15,490 nucleotides of DNA from Cerioporus squamosus (lineage: Eukaryota > Basidiomycota > Agaricomycetes > Polyporales > Polyporaceae), in assembly GCA_022592435.1 (NCBI GenBank), contig JABYQS010000680.1:1-15490 (forward strand), written 5' to 3'. Shown piece by piece: positions 8,569 through 15,490 of this stretch; position 1 is the stretch's first letter; each line of letters opens with the position of its first letter. The notes beneath the pieces were generated by a model. It had not been told where the DNA came from. It was given only the letters and a program-made list of their open reading frames with translations, and did not search any database. The position numbers and the translations under genes were made by a program.

Positions 8569-10219
8569 TCACTGCTTGATGAAGTGCGTCATGCCCTGCA
8601 CGTTGTTGCGATCTACAGAATAGAACGAGACGGATGAGCGACATGAGACAGCGCAGGAGCGCGGGACAACCCACCGAGGGGCACACCGGCAGCGCGTGCA
8701 GGACCGCTGAAGTCGAGCGTCGAGATCCTCTTCGCGTTGCCAGCGCTGGTGAGCGCGAGGACGTCCACGGACGTTGCGTTCGCAGCGAGAACGTACAGGA
8801 AGCTGCACGCGGGGTCCGTCAGCACAAACATACTAGCGGCGGCAAGCTGAACCGCCACTCACTCCTTGCCCTTGACGGTGACGACGTCGCTGTCGATGGT
8901 GCCCGAGCCGGCGGTCTGCGGGTACTGCTTCACGACGGACGCCTGCAAGTTCCCGTCGACGCGGACCTCCGTGATCGTCGCGGTGCCGATGTCCGACAGG
9001 TAGTAGCTCCCCGTGTGCGCGCTGTAGCTCGACCAGCACGTCGCGCCCTGCCCGGCAACCGCCACCGCGGCCGACCGGCTCTGGCCGCTCAGGTCGAAGA
9101 CCGCGAAGCCCAGCGCGGGGTCCGTCGCGAGGAACGCGTTCTGGCCGGGCACGGGGGTGAGCGAGAACGGGAGCGCGCCGCCGGGAGGGGGCGCGATGTG
9201 CGTGGAGGTTGCGGAGAGCGAGCCGTCGCCCGGGCGACGGCCCACGTTGCGAGGTACCCGACGGAGGCGGGGGGCGCGCCCTTGACGGAGACGATCAGCT
9301 CGCTCTCGTCGTGGTTGAAGACGATGTGCGAGGCGGTGTTGGGGGGCCCGGCGGGTGGGGTCGTCTGGTTGAGCGCGACGTAGCGGAGCGTGTTGGGGAT
9401 CGCGGTGAGGCCGACCTTCTTGTCGACCTTGTAACAGCTGCATCTGGCGGTTAGTGCGAGTACAGAGGGAGAGAGGAAGGCGCAGGTAGGGACGAACTTG
9501 ACAGCTGCGACGGCGCCGCCGTTGAGGACGCAGAGACGGTCTCCGGCGCTGTTGAATGTGAGCGACATGGGGAACTCGCCCTCCGAAGACACGGGGTCTC
9601 CGAGCGGGGTGAGGTTGGTGGGTGTCTTCGGGTCGATGGAGAATAGAGAGATGGTGTTCGAGCCGGGCTGGATGGACGGTCTGGTTTGCCATGGGACGCG
9701 GATAATGCAGAGCACCACTTACGTTCACTGCTGCGAGGACCTTGCCCTTGACAGAAGCCTCGATACCACCCTTGAAAAGATTCCGAGAGTGAGCTGGGCG
9801 AGTGAACGGGCCCACAAGCCGAGGCGGCGCACCTGAGAGAACAGCCCATCCGGCCCAGGGGTCGCTACGGAACCATGCAAACCCCGACCGCCCGTCGCAA
9901 CTGCCCTATCAGAGTTCTGCACTTGAGGTCAGTGCCAATGTTTCTAATCAAGAGCGACCACGGCCACTCACCAGGGTGCCATCCGCGTTGATAGTAGCAG
10001 CGATGATCATGTTCTCCCCCGGCTCGTTCGTGATGACTGCGAATACAATTCAGCAGGCCACTCAGACATGTTCACTCACAATATACCGCTCCCTGGGCGT
10101 CGAGGCGCGTAGCCTTGGTCATCATCTTCGTCGCGCCCGCGTTTGAGGTTGCATCGGAACCGCGGAGACGAGCATGCATGCCGACAGCACAGAAGTGGTG
10201 AAGCGGCGGAAAACTTCAT
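8569..10219 (-). CDS. Lactonase-family seven-bladed beta-propeller protein, frame broken
   Basis: Resembles the fungal lactonase / 3-carboxymuconate-cyclase-like propellers (YbhE/Pgl fold), usually secreted, with unproven catalysis. Exons, in transcript order: 10219-10080, 10036-9972, 9916-9833, 9770-9723, 9667-9498, 9437-8863, 8802-8675 and 8612-8569. All introns (43-62 nt) are GT-AG and in phase. Visible family text includes GAVYFITNEPGENMIIAAT, AVATGGRGLHG, PDGLFSQ, GSNTISLFSIDP, SSEGEFPMSLTFN, VLNGGAV, LNQTTPPAGPPNTASHIVF, GQGATCWSSYSAHTGSYYLS, DIGTATITEV, FLYVLAANATSVDVL and VQGMTHFIKQ at the stop. Three breaks each look like one missing base. The first is near 10193-10202, between MKFSAAS and a signal-peptide-like SVLSACMLVSAVP in another frame. 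The second is near 10147-10154, before TSNAGATKMM. The third, within 9222-9241, sends WAVAR out of frame until DGSLSATSTH resumes. The exon 6 acceptor could also be 9444 instead of 9438 (6 nt apart, same frame). It is either a recent pseudogene or miscalled bases. Confidence 0.85.
9222..9241. repeat. 20-bp perfect palindrome at a frame break
   Basis: GCCGTCGCCCGGGCGACGGC equals its own reverse complement over all 20 positions. It sits inside exon 6 of the propeller gene, exactly where the reading frame moves by one base. GC-rich foldback sequences with CCC/GGG runs cause dropped bases in sequencing and also promote real deletions. Confidence 0.8.
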
Positions 10220-10340
10220 GACGAGATAGGAAACTAGGAGAGTTCAAGAAGTAGAATGTGGGCAAGATCTCCTAGACTGCAAGGTGAAGAAGAGGAGTGA
10301 ACGGAAGGGAATGCTAAAGCCGAGGACATGAGGCTTGGTC

Positions 10341-10348
10341 TTTATATA
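10341..10348 (-). promoter_or_regulatory. TATA box of the beta-propeller gene
   Basis: Read on the minus strand this is TATATAAA, 122 nt upstream of the ATG at 10219-10217. The intervening leader contains pyrimidine-rich stretches (CTCTTCTTCACC, CTTCTTGAACTCTCC). It supports 10219 as the intended start region and a promoter driving leftward transcription. Confidence 0.6.
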
Positions 10349-11835
10349 TCGCAAGTTACTGAACCACTCACCGTGAACCTGCGAGCGCTCGGGTCCGAAA
10401 ATAACTCTGTACGAGTACACTGCATCCGTCGTAGGCGGTGATGATGATTGTCAGAGACGTCTTCTCGCCTCTGGAGATTAGCAATCGTCACTTCCGGATA
10501 TGAGTTTAGCTGATATCGAACGCACCTCCAGTCCAACCGCCGAGCGATCGCTCTACATCAGGGCTCAGACCCGGCTCCGTGTTGAGGTTGGAGCGTTGAG
10601 GCACTGACTGTAGGACTCGCGAATAAGTAGATGTGTAGAGTACGCCGTCCTGGGCCTGGCTGCTGAGCCCACACCGCCGTCCCATGAACAGTCATTGGGC
10701 AGAATTGATGAACATGCTAGACGGGTGGCACTGCTGCTTGTTCAGCTACGTGGCCCGGTAACCACGATTCCATGGTTCCATCGCTCCGCGCTGACAGAAA
10801 GAACGCCGGCACAGCCCCTTGCTGACTGAATTCATCCCCTTCGGTGAGACCGAAACACGGGGGTCCCGGTGAACGTCGAGCGCCCTTACTGCCATGCAGG
10901 GTACAAGGAACGACAGTGGTCAGGGCGAGCTGCACATCCGAATATGGATCACTCACTACCTTCCGTCCAACTGACAAGCCCACTGGGCGGATGATACGCC
11001 TTCAGCGGTGTCCTCGATGTCCTTTGACACAGGAGCTGCTAGTAGCGCGAATCGCAGTACGTGAGCGAAGAAAGGCCAAAATTGTGCGAGTGTCGACCTC
11101 GAAGCTTGATATCGACTAGCAGCTGAAGAAGGTCTGGCAGCGCGTGAATCACCAGGAGTGTCTGAGAGTATGTCTCAGGAGCAAATGGTATCATTTCGTC
11201 TAGTCGTTTACTCGCGAATAGGGCGGGGTAGGGAACTGCCCATTGTCGCAGAGCCTGAGCGCATCGTCACAGTCGTGCACGAGTCGACTATCGCGGGTTG
11301 CACAGTTTGAGCCACGTATCTCGGTGGGGGTACTTGTGATCCGGCACTGTCAGATACGGACGCATTCAGGGCCATATCGCCGGTTCTGTATGGATCAACG
11401 TTTTCACGTCGTCCAGGTGCGCCGCGCGTGCTAGAAAGAGCGCGTTCCTCGCCCCGCTGAGATTGGCGAGAGCGATCTCTGTAGAGCTTACGAGGAAGCA
11501 GTTCGCCATCCCCATCGAGCCGTCTTGATCGAATAGTTCCTCCTAGTTCGCCTATATAGACGATCTTTGAGGGACGAGAGATCCTGTGAGCACGAAAGAT
11601 GTCAAGGATCCACCAGACCATAGCGTTTACGTGGTGTGACTGACCGGGCTGTTGAGATAGCCGCATAATTCCAGGATGTCGCTCCGGTCTGGAGATACTT
11701 TGAGAAGGAGATTGACATGTTGGCGATGTGTCCGCTTCATTGGAAGTATCTGGGTTTGACGACAGGAAGGGCTCGATTCCTAGTGTATGAGTTACCGTGA
11801 GTGCAGAAAACGGAGGCCGAACCATCAGAACAGAC
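10349..11835. other. Spacer without a confident gene
   Basis: Open frames exist (10844-11119 on +, 11208-11825 on -) but no domain is recognisable. On the minus strand around 11500-11390 there is coding-like text SGARNALFLARAAHLDDVKT preceded by a plausible intron (GTAAGC...CTCAG), which could be a single remnant exon. It is isolated and I do not name it. Part of the stretch nearest 10349 is upstream region of the propeller gene. Confidence 0.4.
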
Positions 11836-12207
11836 CTAGAGGTCCAACAGAAACTCGCGTTCTCGCGTGTTGCGGCGGCGCATGTACCAGAACATCAACC
11901 CCGAAGCCGATGACGATGAGACCAATTCCTGCCGCAATAATACCAGCAATGGCGCTTCCTTCCAGACCATGGGACGCGATCTGCGCAGTGGGGTAGGCGT
12001 TGCAGACGAGCTAGCGGAGGTCGCACCAGTTGTCGATTGTAAGGACGAGGAGGACGACGAAGACGATGAGAATGGATGCGAGCTGGAAGTCATTCTTGAC
12101 CCCGACCAGCCGGACCATGCACTGAGAGAAGGAGGGGAAGCCCGATGGCTCACGGACCACGGCCCGAACGCGAAGGGTGGATGTGACACGGCGGCGGGCT
12201 GAACGTA
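11836..12207 (-). pseudogene. Ser-rich single-pass membrane protein C-terminus, frame broken
   Basis: Reading leftward from an acceptor at 12208 (CTGCTGCCAG), an exon encodes YVQPAAVSHPPFAFGPWS, then TSSSHPFSSSSSSSSSLQ and STTGATSASSSATPT, a low-complexity extracellular stalk likely to be O-glycosylated. In the next frame follows HGLEGSAIAGIIAAGIGLIV and IGFG, a clear membrane helix. Back in the first frame comes LMFWYMRRRNTREREFLLDL and TAG (11838-11836), a basic stop-transfer and cytoplasmic tail. The two frame changes map to runs CCCC (11990-11993, one base short) and GGGG (11899-11902, one base long), so they compensate. The architecture matches basidiomycete stalk-plus-TM surface proteins, often of unknown function. 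The N-terminal exons upstream of 12208 could not be reconstructed. An optional short intron ending near 12131 is possible. It may be a pseudogene or contain two base-count errors. Confidence 0.5.
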
Positions 12208-13396
12208 CTGGCAGCAGAATGAGCGTGGGTGTGGATATGTCCAGACCGTGCAGGACAGAGGTGGGACATTCTTCGCAAGGGTGATCGACAGTCGGCATAG
12301 AGTGGACGCTCAGGATTGAAGTGGAGATCGAGCACCGTCGTAGATTATGGGCAACACGCTACAGGAAGACTTGGAGAAGGTTTCCATCGCATATACAGCC
12401 ACAAGGGCTGCACACGTTGTCGTGGCAGGAGAGCGGACAACATCACAAGTTAGAGACTGACGTGAGGGTGCTTCGAAGAGATGGAAGTTGCTTACCATCT
12501 CACGAGTAACTGTGTGTGCCAGCCCCGACTTCCTTACCTCCATCAGAGCTACCACGCTATATGGAGAGTCCAATCGGCCGTCTTCAGGCTACTGTCAAAG
12601 TCTGTATTTCCGCCAGAGGGTCGTCGCCTGAACAGCTCAGTCTCCCAAGAGTTCAACACCACTCAACTCAACTTTATTGCACTTGCCCGTGGACCCTTGC
12701 ACACCCGGATATCAAGTGGTACATGCACCGCTTCCTATCCCCGCATGCAGTGCTGGGGTACGAAACCAACATCACAGATGCCCAATCTGCACGAGCCCCC
12801 CCACCTTCGGGGCGATACTTACACGTGGTTGGTCGATTCTGGACAGCCACAGGTGCATATTGCACGCTTCGTTGTGGCGAGTCCGTCGCAGGATAGGGTT
12901 ATCGTGCATACAATTGTGACCGTATGGCCGAAGGAGTCGCGATCATGGTGCTCCGAAGGTCTTATGACACGACATGGGGTGCGCACTGTTTGAGAGTGAG
13001 ATGTCAGTCCTTCACTGAAGCACATCAGGAACTACTGACCGCACTGCAGATATAACTTTCTATCTCCCAGATGGTGTAGTTCCTCGAGCCGTGAACCACG
13101 CCGGAGCTCCGAAGGATGTCCTGAAGAGTGACTTGAATTTGGCATAGACCGTCTGAGACCGTTCGCAGGAGTTTCGGAACAATCGGTGTCCAGCAGATGC
13201 TGGTATCAAATTGCGGTGCATTGTACATAACGGCGGGGTGGCGGGGCTGAAGATAATCAGCAATAATTCTGACTCCGAAAGCGACTGTTTCAAGCTCAAG
13301 TGAATCGAAAACTATCGAAATGACAAGTGTTCTGTCGGCGCTTACTGTTCCAGAATCGCAAAGTGATCTCAAGCTTGAAGCATGCGTTAACTCACC
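12208..13396. other. Spacer, remnants possible, no gene called
   Basis: The stretch 12208-12600 on the minus strand may hold upstream exons of the Ser-rich membrane protein (Cys-containing text such as CEECPTSVLHG and TTTCAALVAV), but no consistent splice model emerges. From 12600 to 13390 several frames are open on both strands with no known domain. The last about 100 nt are the leader/promoter of the ribosomal-protein gene. No clear TATA box is seen there, as is common for housekeeping genes. Confidence 0.4.
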
Positions 13397-14299
13397 ATGT
13401 TCGCCACTCTCCGCCGTCTGTACGCGACTATCCCCGAAGCTGCTGCTGCTGCGCGGACGGCGTCGACACCCCGGGCGGTTCGCCTGCGTCGCGCACAGAA
13501 AGGCCTTGACGTGGAACCCCTTCAGTCTGACGCGACACCTGAAGGCCTCACACCGTCCGAATTTGCGCGATACCAGCGCGCGCTGGCGAAGGGCGAACTT
13601 CTGCAGGCCGATGGGAGAACTTTGAGCGAGGCGGAGTGGTTGGAGAGGTTGGACGCGAAGCGGAGCAGAGTGCGTGGCGTGCGGGAGGTCGTGCGGGAGG
13701 ACGGGGAGAAGGAGTCTGAGGTCGTCGGCCAGAAGGTTTACCTGCCGAACGTCATCTTCAAGATGGTCCGCAACCACACTCCCGCGGGACAGCCATACAA
13801 CCCGTACGAGGCGACCTTCCGTGTTCCTCAGTCGGTGACGAAAACGGACATCCGCTCGTACCTCCTCGCGGTTTATGGCGTTCAAACGACGTACATACGC
13901 ACTGACAACTACCAATCTCCCCTCCGCAAACGCCATGGACGTCCGGTTTCGACCATTCCGGATCGAACGTACAAACGCGCAGTCGTCGGTCTTGTCGAAC
14001 CGTTCTACTACCCACAGGCTGAGGAGGACATGTCCGCGCAGGATAGGGCCGAGCGCAGGAAGTGGCTGGAGCAGAGTCTGCTCGTGGGCAAGGCGGAGCG
14101 CGACATGGCAGAGTACTTCCTCCGTCACACTCGGTCAGTGGACGGAAAGGGATGGAAGTGGAGGACGGGTACCACGGCGTCGAGGGGCAACATCCTCCGT
14201 CTGATCGCTGAGCGTCGTTCCGAGAGGGAGCAGGCGATTTCGGACGTCAAGGGCCGCATTCGCGAGGATCGACAAAAGGCTGTCGCGGATGCCGTTTAG
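13397..14299 (+). CDS. MRP20: Mitochondrial large-subunit ribosomal protein uL23m
   Basis: Component of the mitochondrial 54S large subunit near the polypeptide exit tunnel, homologous to bacterial L23 and yeast Mrp20. The single exon encodes 300 residues. The N-terminus MFATLRRLYATIPEAAAAAR plus RAVRLRRAQKG is a basic, Arg/Ala-rich, acid-free presequence typical of mitochondrial import. A charged extension (40-110) precedes the L23 core at about 113-205: VYLPNVIFKMVRN, then NPYEATFRVPQSVTKTDIRS, YLLAVYGVQTTYIRTDNYQS, and KRAVVGLVEPFYYP, including the family's beta-strand/helix/'T-DN-Y' pattern. A C-terminal lysine/arginine-rich extension (210-300) is usual for fungal mitochondrial versions. 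The start is set by a good context (CTCACCATGT) and by the presequence. The frame is intact with no intron and ends TAG at 14297-14299. Confidence 0.9.
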   Translation: MFATLRRLYATIPEAAAAARTASTPRAVRLRRAQKGLDVEPLQSDATPEGLTPSEFARYQRALAKGELLQADGRTLSEAEWLERLDAKRSRVRGVREVVREDGEKESEVVGQKVYLPNVIFKMVRNHTPAGQPYNPYEATFRVPQSVTKTDIRSYLLAVYGVQTTYIRTDNYQSPLRKRHGRPVSTIPDRTYKRAVVGLVEPFYYPQAEEDMSAQDRAERRKWLEQSLLVGKAERDMAEYFLRHTRSVDGKGWKWRTGTTASRGNILRLIAERRSEREQAISDVKGRIREDRQKAVADAV

Positions 14300-14351
14300 T
14301 CCCCATATGCTTGGCTTGTACGTTCCTGTTCTTTTTATCTGACGTTGGCTC

Positions 14352-14397
14352 TGACATGCCACACTGCCTAGGTTATTGTATAGGCAGTGACATGTCA
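14352..14397. repeat. Imperfect hairpin 52 nt after the uL23m stop
   Basis: CACTGCCTA (14362-14370) pairs perfectly with TAGGCAGTG (14381-14389) across a 10-nt loop. TGACATG (14352-14358) then pairs with CATGTCA (14391-14397) after a CCA/A internal bulge, for 16 base pairs in total. It lies in the likely 3' untranslated region of the ribosomal-protein gene. It may be an RNA structure, a processing signal or a small mobile-element remnant. Confidence 0.65.
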
Positions 14398-14891
14398 TGG
14401 GTACCGTCCACTATTCAGATGTGCGTTCGAGTTATCGTTCCGATCCCTGAGCGGGATATGCCAGAAGACAGGTGCGTGCCTCGATTGCATCATCCCACTG
14501 TGTTCGAGCTGCTGTCGTGTGGCTTACAGAAAGGAGCCCGTTATATTGCTGCAGTGTGCTGACGGATAGACCTCCAACCATGCGTGCGCCCTCTTTAGCT
14601 ACAAGTTAGCCGGTGTCGGAGCGGATGTTTGCGCTGCGAGTCGGTCACGGTGCAGCAGCGAAAGCTTAGCACTGCTCGCAGGACCTACTGAAGCTGCAGC
14701 GTCGCCGAGGTTGTAATTCTATGCAAATGCATCAATTGGACAACGTCCGGGCCTCAACCTAACCTCGACCCATGAACTTCGCCTTCCTGTGATGGCTCAT
14801 GAACAGCTTTACGGTATGCACGTTGTTCATCTGACTTTTGTACTCAAAGCTGTTCTGACGAGTGGTCGTAGGAGGTTCACACTACTGGCGC

Positions 14892-15066
14892 TATATACGC
14901 CCCCATTTCCTTCGTTCCTGAAGTCCGCCACGACGTACATCCATCGCCCTTCACAACACCTCCGCATCGACCTCTTATGTGTCGATACCCCGCAGCAAGA
15001 TCACGACTCTCCGCTTTCGCTATCCCTTTTTCTCGCGGCTCTCCTGTCCCTCTGTTCTCGTTCTCC
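14892..15066 (+). promoter_or_regulatory. Putative promoter: TATA-like box and CT-rich leader
   Basis: TATATA at 14892-14897 is followed by a strongly pyrimidine-rich stretch at 15006-15066 (CTCTCCGCTTTCGC...TTCTCC) ending directly at an ATG (15067). The order resembles the transporter promoter at 5861-5935. The ATG frame runs only 29 codons before a stop, so the true coding start or a splice site must lie elsewhere if this is a promoter. Confidence 0.3.
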
Positions 15067-15490
15067 ATGTTATTCCTGAATCCGTGTATGGCTCGCCAAG
15101 GTCTCTTTCCTTGCTTCTGTGGACTGGTCGGTCTGAGGTCTTACTCTACCGGTTGAAGCTGGGAGTATAAGCAAGTGAACGCTTGTTCTTCTGGCCTGTT
15201 CCCGACCGTCCTGAGTTGTTCCTCGTTGTCGATCACCGCAATCAAATGTTGTCAAGGACCCGATCCTCATCCGGTGCGCGACCCATGGCGTCTCCTCATA
15301 TCTACCAGCCTGGCGCCCCATGATGCAATACCTGTACGCCTGCTCTTCACTCAGTCACTGGACGTTTGAGCTGTGCTGGACCTTCTGGACTGCACATAAT
15401 ATTCGGACAGTTAGACGCCGTGGAGTCGCGAACGTTGACTACTACCACCACCACCTTTCGTCCATTGTGTGCGACGGACCCGCACGATGA

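Larger units (their letters stand above)
14300..15490. other. Downstream region, probable promoter of an off-window gene
   Basis: No gene recognised. After the hairpin at 14352-14397 there is unremarkable sequence to about 14880. Then come a TATA-like box, a pyrimidine-rich leader and several ATGs (15067, 15246, 15320). The frame from 15320 is open to a TGA at the last bases of the window (56 residues) but has no known domain. The peptide starting at 15246 (LSRTRSSSGARPMASPHIYQ) ends at a TGA after a CCCC run. These could be 5' exons of a gene continuing past 15490. Confidence 0.35.

Noticed and set aside
8634..9383. 249-codon plus-strand frame opposite the propeller gene
   Set aside because: Arg/Gly/Val/Asp-rich text is the typical antisense shadow of GC-rich exons. 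The minus-strand family motifs and splice sites are decisive.
11208..11825. 205-codon minus-strand frame beginning with ATG
   Set aside because: Composition is disordered and unlike the confident genes, with no recognisable family or promoter. It was noted in the spacer but not called.
13025..14128. 367-codon open frame antisense to the uL23m gene and its upstream region
   Set aside because: It does not begin with ATG, mirrors the codon bias of the GC-rich uL23m frame, and shows no recognisable domain. It is most likely a shadow, although its extension to 13025 beyond the gene is unusual.
1..15490. CRISPR arrays, insertion sequences, LTRs, reverse transcriptase or secondary-metabolite core genes
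   Set aside because: No regularly spaced repeats, terminal repeats, RT/integrase/transposase motifs or PKS/NRPS/terpene-synthase motifs were seen.

Overview
The window looks like nuclear DNA of a filamentous basidiomycete, probably an Agaricomycete. Introns are 43-73 nt, begin GTRNGY and end YAG. Coding exons are GC-rich, TATA boxes are followed by pyrimidine-rich leaders, and the protein families are typical of mushroom-forming fungi. The order-level placement is inferred from recognised protein families, not from a search.

Layout: (1) 1-1000 shows no gene. (2) 1301-2744 (+) is a multi-exon velvet-domain regulator whose first exon is unresolved. (3) 2745-3512 is non-coding, with an imperfect ~82-93 bp tandem duplication and a perfect 10-bp-stem palindrome. 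(4) 3513-3845 (-) is a decayed fragment of the N-terminus of listerin (Ltn1/Rkr1, the ribosome quality-control ubiquitin ligase). (5) About 4517-5293 (+) is a possible decayed or unknown gene. (6) 5936-7844 (+) is an intact five-exon MFS transporter of the DHA1 drug/polyamine type. (7) 8569-10219 (-) is an eight-exon lactonase-type seven-bladed beta-propeller protein convergent with the transporter. It appears to lack single bases in three places, one of them inside a 20-bp perfect palindrome. (8) 11836-12207 (-) is the serine-rich stalk, membrane segment and basic tail of a single-pass membrane protein, again split by two compensating homopolymer-length changes. (9) 13397-14299 (+) is the intronless gene for mitochondrial ribosomal protein uL23m, followed by a 46-nt imperfect hairpin. 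(10) 14300-15490 holds a possible promoter for a gene beyond the window.

There is no operon-like logic and no sign of a biosynthetic cluster: neighbours belong to unrelated processes (transcriptional regulation, export, extracellular or cytoplasmic propeller, mitochondrial translation). I found no new multi-gene system. The most notable structure is the mix of three clean genes (velvet, MFS, uL23m) with several frame-broken or decayed ones. Many breaks sit in C or G runs or palindromes, so assembly error must be separated from real pseudogenisation.
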